This document shows positions 15,545-26,473 of a stretch of 64,000 bases of DNA, piece by piece; the first letter of the stretch is position 1; every line of letters starts with the position of its first letter. Under the pieces are notes generated by a model. It had not been told where the DNA came from. It saw only the letters and a program-made list of their open reading frames with translations, and made no database searches. Source of the stretch: Borreliella chilensis. GTDB lineage: Bacteria > Spirochaetota > Spirochaetia > Borreliales > Borreliaceae. Where the stretch lies: the NCBI GenBank assembly GCA_000808095.1, contig CP009910.1:434001-498000 (forward strand), in the 5' to 3' direction. Position numbers and translations under genes: made by a program.

Positions 15545-16327
15545 TTATCCAATATGGCCGAAAAATGAAACAATCCTTCTTAAATCACCCGATGTAAAAT
15601 ACTCTATTTCTATTTTTCCTTTATCTTGATTCCCTTTAATATCTATTTTTGTTTGGATCTTATTAAATAAAAATTCTTTTATATTGCTTAAAAAAGGATC
15701 TTGATCTAACTCCTTTTTTCCCACTATAGATTTATACAAATTTTTAACATATTTTTCTGTATCTCTTACAGAAAATTTTTTTTTCAGTATTATTAAATAG
15801 AGATTATACCTGTCTTGCTTATCTTTTAAAGATAAAATCACTTTAGCATGCCCAAAAGAAATTTCTTTCCTATGTACTGCATTTAATATTTCTTCTTCAA
15901 GATCTAAAATCCTGACTAAATTTGAAATATAGGCTCTACTTTTGCCAATTTTTTCAGATAAATCCTTTTGAGTTAAAGAATATTTGTTCATTACATTTTT
16001 ATAGGCATAGGCTTCCTCAACAGGAGTTAAATTTTCTCTTTGAATATTTTCAACCAAAGGCATAAAATCTCTAAAATATCCTTCTATATTAATCTCAATA
16101 ACAGGAACATTTGACATCTGAATAAGTTTGGCAGCTCTAAACCTTCTTTCTCCTACTATTATTTTATATCTCTCGTTTTCTTTACAAACAATTATAGGTT
16201 GTAAAATTCCATTTTCTTTTATAGAAACACTTAACTCTTCCAATTCAACAATACTAAAAGACTTCCTTGGCTGATCATTATCAATATCTAAAAGCTGAAT
16301 ATCTACCATTTTAAAAACTCCATCCAT
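15545..16327 (-). CDS. parB: Chromosome partition protein ParB
   Basis: A 260-residue ParB/Spo0J CTP-dependent DNA clamp that loads at parS and recruits SMC. Seen: the N-terminal DIDNDQPRKSFS segment (14-25), the CTP-binding box VGERRFRAAK near 58-67 (Phe where many have Trp), ENIQRENLTPVEEA near 92-105, and a helix-turn-helix with LTQKDLSEKIGKSRAYISNLVRIL near 117-140. The ATG follows AGGAGG by 10 bases. It is convergent with parZ and faces parS, which lies 76 bases upstream of its start. Opposite orientation to parA is unusual for a par locus. Confidence 0.95.
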   Translation of the reverse strand: MDGVFKMVDIQLLDIDNDQPRKSFSIVELEELSVSIKENGILQPIIVCKENERYKIIVGERRFRAAKLIQMSNVPVIEINIEGYFRDFMPLVENIQRENLTPVEEAYAYKNVMNKYSLTQKDLSEKIGKSRAYISNLVRILDLEEEILNAVHRKEISFGHAKVILSLKDKQDRYNLYLIILKKKFSVRDTEKYVKNLYKSIVGKKELDQDPFLSNIKEFLFNKIQTKIDIKGNQDKGKIEIEYFTSGDLRRIVSFFGHIG

Positions 16328-16390
16328 ATTATCAGAACCTCCTACAACACAAAATTTTATCAGGTTATAATATTGAATTTCAATTTAAGA

Positions 16391-16424
16391 ATAAAAAAAA
16401 GAATGCTCCACGTGGAACATTCTT
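16391..16424 (-). terminator. Intrinsic terminator of gyrBA (overlaps parS)
   Basis: Read leftward, the 26-base parS dyad forms a hairpin stem of up to 12 pairs and is followed immediately by TTTTTTTTAT. It starts 20 bases after the gyrA stop. Confidence 0.75.
16399..16424. promoter_or_regulatory. parS centromere site
   Basis: The 16-mer TGCTCCACGTGGAACA (16404-16419) matches the bacterial parS consensus TGTTNCACGTGAAACA closely. The dyad extends to 26 bp (16399-16424) with one mismatch. It lies between gyrA and parB. The same dyad followed by eight T on the minus strand also forms an intrinsic terminator. Confidence 0.9.
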
Positions 16425-16444
16425 AAATAAGAAAAACCAATTTT

Positions 16445-18877
16445 TTATTTAATAAATTTCGAAACAGAAATCAAGCTATCATTATCAAGAGACAATACTT
16501 GAATTCCTCTAGCATCTTTGCCTTGTTCAGATACTTTCCCAGCTACTGTTCTTAAAGCTTTTGAACGTTTACTTACAAGCAAGATTTCATCATCCTCTGA
16601 AACTGCTATAGCATCAACAACACTACCCGCTTTTTTATCAGATTTTTTATAACTAGTATATCCAGTGGCTCCTCTTTTAAGTTCAGATATTTTAGATATG
16701 CTTAATCTTTTTCCATATCCATTCTCAGAAATAATCAAAAGATAAGGATTTTCTCTAACTGCCAAAACTTTAACAAACAAATCCCCTTCTTTTAATTTCA
16801 TTCCACAAACACCTTGGGTACCTCTATTAGTAAGTCTAACATCACTTGAATTAAATATAAATGCACTACCCTTTTTAGAAAGACAAATTACTTTTTCATT
16901 CTTAGAAACAATCTCTGCACTTGTAACAAAATCTTTATTATTAAGTTTAATAACAATAACACCTCTTGACTTTACTGTTTTAAAATCTGTAGATTCAAAT
17001 CTAGCTATCTTTCCGCTTGCAGTTGTAAGCAATAAATAAACATCATCAGCAAAATCCTTACTATTCTTAATAGTTAATATTTCTTCTTGATCTCCCAAAC
17101 TAATAAGCTCACTAATATTTTGACCTTTTGAAGCTCTTGAAGAATCTTTTATTTCATAAGCATTGATCAAATAAAGCTTTCCTTCATTTGAAATCATAAA
17201 CAAACAATCATGAGTATTTACACACAAAGCAATAACAACTTCATCTCCATCATGAAGATCAAAAGAATTGAGACCTTTTCCTCCTGTACCCTGCAATTTA
17301 TACTCATTTTGTGAAAGTCTTTTAAGGAAACCTTTCTTTGTAAGCATAACAACAATATTTTCTTTTTGCATTAAATCCGACATACTAGTTTTTAAAACCT
17401 CCTCATCATAAATTATTTTAGTTCGACGTTCATCGCCAAATTTCAAACCTAAATTTATAGTTTCTTCTCTTATGATATTAATAATCCTTGCTGGATTCAA
17501 GAGAATATCTTCATAATCTTTTATTAAGCTTAAAAGTACATTAAGCTCCTCTTCAAGCTTAAAAATCTCAAGAGATGTAAGTTTTTGCAACTTCATATCA
17601 AGAACTGAATTGGCTTGAATCTCTGAAAGTCCAAAATTTACAATAATTTTTTCCTTTGCATCTTTTGCCAATTTAGACGACTTAATAATCCTAATAACCT
17701 CGTCTATATTATTTAAAGCAATATTCAATCCTTCAAGAATATGGGCTTTTTCTTTAGCCTTTCTCAGATTAAATTCAATACGCCTTTCAATAATATTTTT
17801 TCTATGCTCAATAAATTCAAATAATAATTCTTCCAAATTTAACTGTTTGGGAATGCCCTTGACAAGAGCTAAATTATTTATACTAAAATGCTTTTTAAAT
17901 TCAGTATATTCATAAAGCAAATTCATAATAACATGTGGATTGAATCCTCTTTTAACTTCAAGAACTATTCTAATACCTTCTCTATCAGACTCATCTCTTA
18001 TATCTAAAAGCCCCTCTAGCTTTTCTTCTTTTGCCAAAAAAGCAACTTTCATAAGAAGCGCAGATTTATTTACCGTATAAGGTATTTCTGTGACAATTAT
18101 GGCATTTCTCTCTTCTGTTCTTTCTTCAATATGATATCTTGCCCTTATAACAACACTTCCCTTACCAGTTTTGTAGGCTTTAATTAAATTGTCATTATAA
18201 ACAATCTCTCCAGAAGTTGGAAAATCGGGCCCCTTAACTATCTTTAGTAAATCAAAAATAGAAGCATTCTCATTGTCTAACATATAAACAATAGCATCAC
18301 AAATTTCTCTTAAATTGTGCGGCGCCATGTTAGTAGCCATTCCAACAGCAATTCCACTAGAACCATTTACCAAAAGAAACGGCAATGAGGAAGGCATAAC
18401 CTCAGGCTCACTTAAAGAATCGTCATAATTTGACTTAAAATTAACAGTCTCTTTATCTATATCTTTAACAATATATTCAGCTATTCTTTCCATTTTAGCT
18501 TCAGTATATCGCATAGCAGCAGGGGGATCTCCATCAATAGATCCAAAATTTCCTTGCCCTCGTATTACAGGATACCTAAGTGAAAAATCTTGAGCAAGTC
18601 TTACAAGAGCATCATAAATTGACTGATCTCCGTGAGGATGATATTTCCCAAGAACATCTCCTACTATTCTTCCTGCTTTTTTAAAAGCTTTATCAGAACG
18701 AAGTCCCATCTCATACATAGAATAAAGTATTCTTCTATGAACTGGCTTAAGACCATCTCTTACATCTGGAAGAGCTCTGGAAACAATAACCGACATTGCA
18801 TAATTCAAATAAGAAGTTTTTATTTCATCTTCTATCTTAATATTTAATATTTGTTCTTTACTTTCTCCAACTGCCAT
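16445..18877 (-). CDS. gyrA: DNA gyrase subunit A
   Basis: An 810-residue subunit that breaks and rejoins DNA in the GyrA2B2 supercoiling enzyme. Active Tyr124 is seen in AMRYTEAKM. The quinolone region is GKYHPHGDQSIYDALVR (77-93), so the position of E. coli Ser83 is Gln85. The coiled-coil gate is near 370-450, and the GyrA box GTGGKG is in the C-terminal DNA-wrapping beta-pinwheel near 530-535. The gene is 11 bases after the gyrB stop and surely cotranscribed. Terminated by the hairpin at parS. Confidence 0.98.
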   Translation of the reverse strand: MAVGESKEQILNIKIEDEIKTSYLNYAMSVIVSRALPDVRDGLKPVHRRILYSMYEMGLRSDKAFKKAGRIVGDVLGKYHPHGDQSIYDALVRLAQDFSLRYPVIRGQGNFGSIDGDPPAAMRYTEAKMERIAEYIVKDIDKETVNFKSNYDDSLSEPEVMPSSLPFLLVNGSSGIAVGMATNMAPHNLREICDAIVYMLDNENASIFDLLKIVKGPDFPTSGEIVYNDNLIKAYKTGKGSVVIRARYHIEERTEERNAIIVTEIPYTVNKSALLMKVAFLAKEEKLEGLLDIRDESDREGIRIVLEVKRGFNPHVIMNLLYEYTEFKKHFSINNLALVKGIPKQLNLEELLFEFIEHRKNIIERRIEFNLRKAKEKAHILEGLNIALNNIDEVIRIIKSSKLAKDAKEKIIVNFGLSEIQANSVLDMKLQKLTSLEIFKLEEELNVLLSLIKDYEDILLNPARIINIIREETINLGLKFGDERRTKIIYDEEVLKTSMSDLMQKENIVVMLTKKGFLKRLSQNEYKLQGTGGKGLNSFDLHDGDEVVIALCVNTHDCLFMISNEGKLYLINAYEIKDSSRASKGQNISELISLGDQEEILTIKNSKDFADDVYLLLTTASGKIARFESTDFKTVKSRGVIVIKLNNKDFVTSAEIVSKNEKVICLSKKGSAFIFNSSDVRLTNRGTQGVCGMKLKEGDLFVKVLAVRENPYLLIISENGYGKRLSISKISELKRGATGYTSYKKSDKKAGSVVDAIAVSEDDEILLVSKRSKALRTVAGKVSEQGKDARGIQVLSLDNDSLISVSKFIK

Positions 18878-18888
18878 TAACGCTCCAA

Positions 18889-20808
<1,920 letters not shown>

Positions 20809-20948
20809 TTAATCATAATCTAGACACAAATAAATTTTACATTAAAAAAAAAATAATATCTATTACATAAAAAGAACTAAAAAAATTTAAAAATTCTAAT
20901 TATCAAAAAATTATTAAAAATTCATAAACAATTCAGACAGAATCCTAA

Positions 20949-20976
20949 TTTAACATTATACTATTATAATGTTAAA
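20949..20976. promoter_or_regulatory. Palindrome in the gyrB-dnaA promoter region
   Basis: Arms TTTAACATTATA (20949-20960) and TATAATGTTAAA (20965-20976) are perfect 12-bp complements around CTAT. The right arm contains TATAAT, a likely -10 of dnaA, so a protein on this dyad would cover the promoter. The region contains no obvious TTATCCACA DnaA box. Confidence 0.6.
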
Positions 20977-21007
20977 AGTATAGTACTAAAACCAACAAGG
21001 ACAAAAA

Positions 21008-22465
21008 ATGGAAAAATCAAAAAATATATGGAGTTTGATTTTAACAGAAATAAAAAAAGAACTATCAGAAGAAGAATTTTATGTTTGGTTTGAAAACTTG
21101 TGTTTTTTAGAATCAATAGATGACAATATTAAAATATCTACCCCAAATTTATTTCACAAAAATCAAATAGAAAAAAGATTTACAAAAAAAATAAAAGAAA
21201 TCCTTATAGAAAACGGTTATAATAACGTAGTTATTACATTTACAAATCAATCGTCCAAAACATATTCTAACGAACAAGAACGCAAAAACCCAAACTTTAA
21301 TGAGACTTTTCAAAATTCCGACAAGCTTAAAGAAAAAACACTCTCTAAAGAACCAATTCAAAATATTAAAGATCACATAAAGATGTATATAAAAAAAGAA
21401 GAAGAGCTTGCAAATTATAAAAATCCCTTTCTTAAAAAAAGATATACATTCGAAAATTTTATCATAGGACCAAATAATAAACTTGCTTATAATGCCAGCT
21501 TGTCAATCGCAAAAAATCCTGGAAAAAAATATAATCCGTGTTTAATTTACGGTGGAGTTGGTCTTGGAAAAACACATTTGCTTCAAAGCATAGGAAACAA
21601 AACAGAAGAATTGCACCAAAACTTCAAGATATTGTATGTTACTGCTGAAAATTTTTTAAACGAGTTTGTAGAAAGCATAAAGACTAACGAAACAAAAAAA
21701 TTTAAAAAAAAATATAGATACTTAGACATGCTACTCATAGACGATATCCACGACTTACAAAAAAAAGAAAGCATACAAGAAGAGCTTTTTCACACATTCA
21801 ATGCCCTTTATGAAGACAACAAACAATTAGTCTTCACATGTGACCGACCTCCTTCTGAACTTATTAATTTCACAGATAGATTAAAAAGCAGATTTACAAG
21901 AGGATTAAATGTTGATATATCAAAACCTAACTTTGAACTCAGAGTAGCCATTGTTGAAAAAAAAGCAGAAGAGGATGGTATAAAAGTCCCTAAAAACATA
22001 CTAAATCTGGTTGCCGAAAAAGTTACAACAAATGTAAGAGATCTTGAAGCTGCTGTAACAAAACTAAAAGCATATATAGATTTAGACAAAATAGAAATTG
22101 ACATTGACATTGTTGAAAAAATAATCAAAGAAATAATAATTTATGAAAAAGAAACAACTAGAGAGTCAAATAAGAAAATCAATATCGAAAATATAAAAAA
22201 AATACTCTTAAGAGAGCTCAAAATTGTAAATAAAGACATTGAAGGAAATAGTAAAAAGCCAGAAATAACAAAAGCTAGACATATTTATGCATACCTTTTG
22301 AGGAATTTTACAGAGCTATCAACAGTTGAAATTGGAAAAATTATTGGAGGAAAAACCCATTCAACAGTGCTTTATTCAATAAATAAAATAGATAGAGACA
22401 GAAATAATGACAAAGAAATCAACAATTTAATAACAGAACTTATGAACAAAATAAAAAAAACCTAA
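21008..22465 (+). CDS. dnaA: Replication initiator DnaA
   Basis: A 485-residue AAA+ initiator that binds and opens oriC. Domain I covers about 1-85 with a polar linker to 140. The Walker A GGVGLGKTHLL is near 181-191, Walker B LLIDDIHDL is near 242-250, and the sensor II arginine region NVRDLEAAV is near 345. Domain IV ends in GGKTHSTVLYSINKI, where the usual GGRDHSTV has become GKTHSTV (Thr450 in place of the Asp that contacts the DnaA box in E. coli). AAGGA precedes the ATG. It lies immediately left of the putative origin. Confidence 0.97.
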   Translation: MEKSKNIWSLILTEIKKELSEEEFYVWFENLCFLESIDDNIKISTPNLFHKNQIEKRFTKKIKEILIENGYNNVVITFTNQSSKTYSNEQERKNPNFNETFQNSDKLKEKTLSKEPIQNIKDHIKMYIKKEEELANYKNPFLKKRYTFENFIIGPNNKLAYNASLSIAKNPGKKYNPCLIYGGVGLGKTHLLQSIGNKTEELHQNFKILYVTAENFLNEFVESIKTNETKKFKKKYRYLDMLLIDDIHDLQKKESIQEELFHTFNALYEDNKQLVFTCDRPPSELINFTDRLKSRFTRGLNVDISKPNFELRVAIVEKKAEEDGIKVPKNILNLVAEKVTTNVRDLEAAVTKLKAYIDLDKIEIDIDIVEKIIKEIIIYEKETTRESNKKINIENIKKILLRELKIVNKDIEGNSKKPEITKARHIYAYLLRNFTELSTVEIGKIIGGKTHSTVLYSINKIDRDRNNDKEINNLITELMNKIKKT

Positions 22466-22705
22466 ATCTAATTGAAAAATCAAACCTCCTTTTAAACACT
22501 TCAAACAAATAATTTGTCACAATTACAACAAAAGTCAACCTATAATTAAACAGGATATCTTTTTATACTGCAAAACATTAAATATAATTGAACAATCAAA
22601 CAACGCCCTACTACTATTACTACTATATATATATCTATAAAAAAATATACAAAACCAAAAAGAATTAACAAAGATATAATGTAATAAAATTCATTAGGAG
22701 GCATC
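22466..22705. other. oriC: Chromosomal replication origin (oriC), dnaA-dnaN gap
   Basis: A 240-bp non-coding gap between dnaA and dnaN. Strand composition switches about here. The CTA CTA CTA TTA CTA CTA run at 22608-22625 follows the GC cluster ACGCCC and runs into TATATATATAT, the layout of the DnaA-trio unwinding element of B. subtilis. I see no canonical TTATCCACA box. Published mapping, as I recall it, puts the B. burgdorferi origin here. Confidence 0.8.
22608..22634. promoter_or_regulatory. DnaA-trio-like unwinding element
   Basis: Six in-register trinucleotides (five CTA and one TTA; complement TAG/TAA) at 22608-22625 abut an alternating TA tract to 22634. In Bacillus the equivalent run CTACTATTACTA is bound as single-stranded 3'-GAT-5' trios by DnaA filaments. 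Confidence 0.65.
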
Positions 22706-23863
22706 ATGTTTAACAATACATTTTTTATTTGTGAAACAAATAAAATTGCAAATGAAATAGAAAAAGCAAAAGGAATAATTTTGAACAGGAATATGAATGA
22801 CATTTGGAGTGCATTGCTTATTGAAGTAAAAAGCTCTAATCTTATAATCAAGTCAACTGACAGGAATATATTTTTTGAAAGTACAATTCCAATTGTTTCA
22901 GAAACGGATTTTAAAGTACTGATTAATGCATCAAATTTCTATGATGCAATAAAAGCATTTAGTCTTTATAAAGAAATTAAAATAGTTTTTAATGAAAATA
23001 ACAATAAATTGGAAATTATGGGAGATTTAAAAGATGAGAAAGAAGAATGTAAAGATCACTTAAATGAACCTACCTTTTCATACGAAGAAATAGAAAATTA
23101 TAATTATGATATGATTAATGAAAATCATACTTTTGAAATCGAATTAAAACAGAAATCTTTTAAAAAAGTAATAAACAGAATAGCCTTTTCAGCACATGTT
23201 GATGAATCCAAAAATATATTAAATGGTGTGTATTTTTCAAAAGATCAAGATTCTAAATTATTGCTTGTTGCTACTAATGGTCACAGAATGTCTATTTGTA
23301 AAACAGAAGCTATAATCGAAGAAGATTTTGGATTTATAGTTCCTGTAAAAATATTTAATTTTTTAAAACATCTTATGTCAGGAGAAGGTATGGTTAAAAT
23401 AAAGGCTTCAGATAAGAAATTTTATGTTGAGTTTGATAATTATAGAATAGCTTGTAGTTTAATTAATGGTAATTATCCTGATTATAAAAGCATTGTTCCT
23501 AAAGAACAAAAAAATAAATCTTTGATTTCGCTAAGTATTTTAAAAGATAGACTTACAAGAGTTAATTTATACGTTGATAAATCAAGAAAATTGGTTTTAA
23601 CTTTTTCTAAAACCCAATTAAAACTTCTTGGAGAGGATTTAACCACCGGAAGAAAAAGTGAATTTTTTATTAAAAATCCAAGCTATATTTATGATGGGTT
23701 AGATGAGGTTATGGCTATCAATATTTCGTATTTTGTAGAAGCTATTAGTGTTTTTGAAACTTCAAAGATAGAAATACAATTTAATTCAGGGAATGTATTA
23801 AAATTAAGTGAACCTGAGAATTCTAATTTCATTCACTTGATAATGCCTATGTCTTTAGGTTAA
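22706..23863 (+). CDS. dnaN: DNA polymerase III beta subunit (sliding clamp)
   Basis: A 385-residue processivity clamp; three similar domains form each half of the ring. The N-terminal domain is divergent (FNNTFFICETNKIANEIEKAKGII), and an acidic insertion with GDLKDEKEECKDH lies near 107-119. The central domain carries FSAHVDESKNILNGVYF near 160-176 and LVATNGHRMSICK near 185-197. The C-terminus ends IHLIMPMSLG, matching the family's terminal motif. A strong AGGAGG stands 6 bases before the ATG. First gene right of the origin, reading with the fork. Confidence 0.96.
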   Translation: MFNNTFFICETNKIANEIEKAKGIILNRNMNDIWSALLIEVKSSNLIIKSTDRNIFFESTIPIVSETDFKVLINASNFYDAIKAFSLYKEIKIVFNENNNKLEIMGDLKDEKEECKDHLNEPTFSYEEIENYNYDMINENHTFEIELKQKSFKKVINRIAFSAHVDESKNILNGVYFSKDQDSKLLLVATNGHRMSICKTEAIIEEDFGFIVPVKIFNFLKHLMSGEGMVKIKASDKKFYVEFDNYRIACSLINGNYPDYKSIVPKEQKNKSLISLSILKDRLTRVNLYVDKSRKLVLTFSKTQLKLLGEDLTTGRKSEFFIKNPSYIYDGLDEVMAINISYFVEAISVFETSKIEIQFNSGNVLKLSEPENSNFIHLIMPMSLG

Positions 23864-23954
23864 GGTGAATTATTAATATGATTTTAAATATTAAATAGGT
23901 TTTTCAAAAGTATTCTTAATATTGCTTTTTGAATTGGAGTAAGAGAAGGTCACT

Positions 23955-24254
23955 ATGAATGATCCTGTTTTGAAAAAAATAGACAGTATTCTTAAAGATT
24001 ATTTAAAATCCACCTTGCTTGTTAATAAAAAGATAAGCTCAAAATTATTGATTGCTGATAAATGGGATCAGATCTTTAAGACTTTGTCAGATGATGTGAA
24101 GTTCTTAGATTTAAAAAATGAACAGGTTCTTTTTCTTGAGGTAAGTAATTCAAGTATTTTGTATAGCATATCAATTAATAAATTGAGAATAATAGATACA
24201 GTAAAAGAATTAACAGGAATTACAATAATAGATATAAAGTTTTTAGTAAAGTAA
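23955..24254 (+). CDS. DUF721/DciA-like protein
   Basis: A 99-residue protein of the DUF721 (DciA) family; DciA loads the replicative helicase in bacteria lacking DnaC-type loaders. Seen: a helical N-terminus with VLKKIDSILKDYL, WDQIFKTLSDDVKFLDLKN near 36-54, and the KH-like strand pattern VLFLEVSNSSILYSISINKLRIIDTVKE near 57-84. It is shorter than many DciA proteins. Position between dnaN and rpmH, where spirochaetes and actinobacteria often keep DUF721 genes, supports the call. Confidence 0.75.
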   Translation: MNDPVLKKIDSILKDYLKSTLLVNKKISSKLLIADKWDQIFKTLSDDVKFLDLKNEQVLFLEVSNSSILYSISINKLRIIDTVKELTGITIIDIKFLVK

Positions 24255-24260
24255 TTATTC

Positions 24261-24289
24261 TTGACAATTACATTTATATACTATACCAT
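24261..24289 (+). promoter_or_regulatory. Promoter of rpmH-rnpA
   Basis: TTGACA (24261-24266), 17 bases, TACCAT (24284-24289), about 57 bases before the rpmH start. Confidence 0.5.
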
Positions 24290-24345
24290 TGTAGTGTTCA
24301 ATTTGCAGCTTAGCAGCAGGAAATTGTTTTTAATGGAGGAGCGTT

Positions 24346-24501
24346 TTGAAAAGGACTTATCAGCCAAGTCGTGTTAAGAGAAATAGAAAGTTTGGGTTTA
24401 GGGCTAGAATGAAAACTAAAAGTGGGAGACTTATTCTTGCAAGACGAAGGGCAAAAGGAAGAATAAAATTAACTGTTTCTGATGAGAAAAAGAAATATTA
24501 G
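24346..24501 (+). CDS. rpmH: 50S ribosomal protein L34
   Basis: A 51-residue L34 beginning with [23 protein letters not shown] then [18 protein letters not shown], the whole L34 pattern. GGAGGAG precedes the TTG. Its last 20 bases overlap the start of rnpA in another frame, so synthesis of L34 and the RNase P protein is coupled. Too short for a standard ORF cut-off. Confidence 0.96.
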   Translation: MKRTYQPSRVKRNRKFGFRARMKTKSGRLILARRRAKGRIKLTVSDEKKKY

Positions 24502-24817
24502 TTTAAAATCAAAAATAGAAATTCAAGAAATTTTCAAAGAAGGCATTCTGATTAGATTTAGCAATCTTAATCTTAAAGTGTTTTGTAAATCAAGTCATTT
24601 GATTAATTCTAGACTTCTTGTCACCTTTTCTAAAGGTTTTAAGGGGGCTGTTAAAAGGAATCGTGTTAGGAGGCTTTTTAAAGAAGCTTTTAAGAGAATA
24701 TTTGAATTTTTAGAAGGCAGGGCTGTGGATATTATTTTTGTAGTTTCTTATAACAAGCTGGATTTGACGTATTTTAGAGTTGAGACTCTTATGAAAAGTT
24801 TAGCTTTAATAGTATAA
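24482..24817 (+). CDS. rnpA: Ribonuclease P protein component
   Basis: A 111-residue basic protein that assists the RNase P RNA in trimming tRNA 5' ends. The family signature is visible as [20 protein letters not shown] near 55-74 (RNR motif), with the substrate cleft [13 protein letters not shown] at 10-22. The ATG lies within rpmH, 20 bases before its stop, with no separate ribosome site, so translation depends on rpmH termination-reinitiation or overlap. yidC follows 10 bases later. Confidence 0.95.
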   Translation: MRKRNISLKSKIEIQEIFKEGILIRFSNLNLKVFCKSSHLINSRLLVTFSKGFKGAVKRNRVRRLFKEAFKRIFEFLEGRAVDIIFVVSYNKLDLTYFRVETLMKSLALIV

Positions 24818-24827
24818 AGAGGCATAA

Positions 24828-26462
24828 GTGAATCAAAATAAAAGAATTTTAAAAACGGTTTATTTGTCTTTATTTTTAATTGGTCTTTTTATGCTTATTA
24901 ATGATATTTTTTCTTCTAGTATGTCAGGTTTTAGATCTTCTGCCAAAGAAGTTCAATTTGATTTAAGCAAAAGTTTTGATGGTAATGAAATGTTATCAGG
25001 TAAAAGTAACGATTTTGACTTGATTAATAAATCTCAAGATATTTTTGTAGAAACAGGGATATATTTTGCTACTTTTTCGACATTTAGAGGTAATTTGGTT
25101 TCATTAAAGCTTAAAAATCATTTAAATTTGGAAAAAGATTCTACAGATTTGATTAATGTTGATTATAAAAATGAAACCTTTTTTGATGTTAGTTTTGACC
25201 ATTTAATCGAAGAATTGTTTTTTTATAAGAAAATAGATGATTTTAATCATGAATTTAAGGCTTATTTTCAAAGTAATGGCAAAACTTATGAATATGTAAA
25301 AAGGTATACATTTTCAAAAATAAATGAATATTTGATAAAATTTAAGGTTACTGTAAATTGTCTTGAAGGTGATAACTTATTTGATATTGATTCTTATAAA
25401 ATTGTTTTTAGTTCTGAGATTGAAAAGTTGAGTGATAAAGCTAAGCTTCAATATAATAACTATTTATCTCAAATAATTTATTATGATAATAAGCTTAAAT
25501 ACGGTAAAGATGGTTTAAGGATTGTTAATCCTAGATGGATTGGATCTAGTACTAAATATTTTGAGGTGCTAGTTTCTAAAGATAATATGGAGGTTGAGTT
25601 TAAGAAGGAGAGAGGAGTTCTTAAATCTTTTATTTTCAATAGTGTCATAAATAAAAAGAACATTAATGATGATTTTTTTATTTATGCTGGACCTAAAGAC
25701 AATAGGTATTTAGATATTTTTGATAAGAATGGTAACAATACTTTTAGTTTGTCTAATCTTGCCTTTGGAATGTCAGTAGAAAAAAGTTTGTGGTATTTGA
25801 TTCAAGTTCCCATGCAAATGGTAATGCAAGTTTTTTATGATGTTGTACCTAATTGGGGACTTTCAATTATTTTTTTGACAATTGTTGTTAGAATACTTAT
25901 ATTTCCTTTGACATTTAAGGGATTTAGAGCTACTGCTGAGCTTTCTAAGCTTCAACCTAGAATGAAAGAGCTTCAAGTAAAGTTCAAACATGATCCTAAG
26001 AAGTTGAATGAAGAGATGGGAAAGCTTTATAAAGAAGAAGGAGTTAATCCTTTGGGGGGATGTCTACCTGTAATTTTGCAACTTCCTATATTTTTTGCTC
26101 TTTATTCACTAGTCAATAACTTGTTTTTATTAAAAGGAGCTAGTTTTATTCCGGGATGGATTGATGATTTGTCTATTGGTGACAGTGTATATCATTTTGG
26201 ATATAAGCTTTATTTTGTGTCTTGGACTGATATTAGAGTTTTACCTTTTATTATGATGTTTACTCAATTAGGATCTACAATTGTTAGTTCTAACATTGAT
26301 TTAAAAAATCTTGGGGCTCAGCAAAAATTTTTGTATTTTGGGATGCCTATTATGTTTTTTTTCATACTTTACAATATGCCATCGGGGCTTTTAATATATT
26401 GGATTACAACAAATATTTTTACTATTTTGCAGCAATACTATATAAAAATGCATTTGTCTTAA
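24828..26462 (+). CDS. yidC: Membrane protein insertase YidC
   Basis: A 544-residue inner-membrane insertase of the Gram-negative type: one N-terminal segment (about 10-27), a large periplasmic beta domain (about 40-330), then the conserved core with [21 protein letters not shown] near 345-365, the cytoplasmic hairpin [22 protein letters not shown] near 376-397, and [18 protein letters not shown] near 408-425. The catalytic groove Arg is in VVRIL. Start is GTG after AGAGGC. Part of the rpmH-rnpA-yidC-jag cluster common in bacteria. Confidence 0.96.
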   Translation: MNQNKRILKTVYLSLFLIGLFMLINDIFSSSMSGFRSSAKEVQFDLSKSFDGNEMLSGKSNDFDLINKSQDIFVETGIYFATFSTFRGNLVSLKLKNHLNLEKDSTDLINVDYKNETFFDVSFDHLIEELFFYKKIDDFNHEFKAYFQSNGKTYEYVKRYTFSKINEYLIKFKVTVNCLEGDNLFDIDSYKIVFSSEIEKLSDKAKLQYNNYLSQIIYYDNKLKYGKDGLRIVNPRWIGSSTKYFEVLVSKDNMEVEFKKERGVLKSFIFNSVINKKNINDDFFIYAGPKDNRYLDIFDKNGNNTFSLSNLAFGMSVEKSLWYLIQVPMQMVMQVFYDVVPNWGLSIIFLTIVVRILIFPLTFKGFRATAELSKLQPRMKELQVKFKHDPKKLNEEMGKLYKEEGVNPLGGCLPVILQLPIFFALYSLVNNLFLLKGASFIPGWIDDLSIGDSVYHFGYKLYFVSWTDIRVLPFIMMFTQLGSTIVSSNIDLKNLGAQQKFLYFGMPIMFFFILYNMPSGLLIYWITTNIFTILQQYYIKMHLS

Positions 26463-26473
26463 GGGGGGATAAT

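Noticed and set aside
22546..22851. Leftward open frame crossing the origin gap
   Set aside because: Overlaps the dnaN start and the trio element; low-complexity hydrophobic shadow without a ribosome site.
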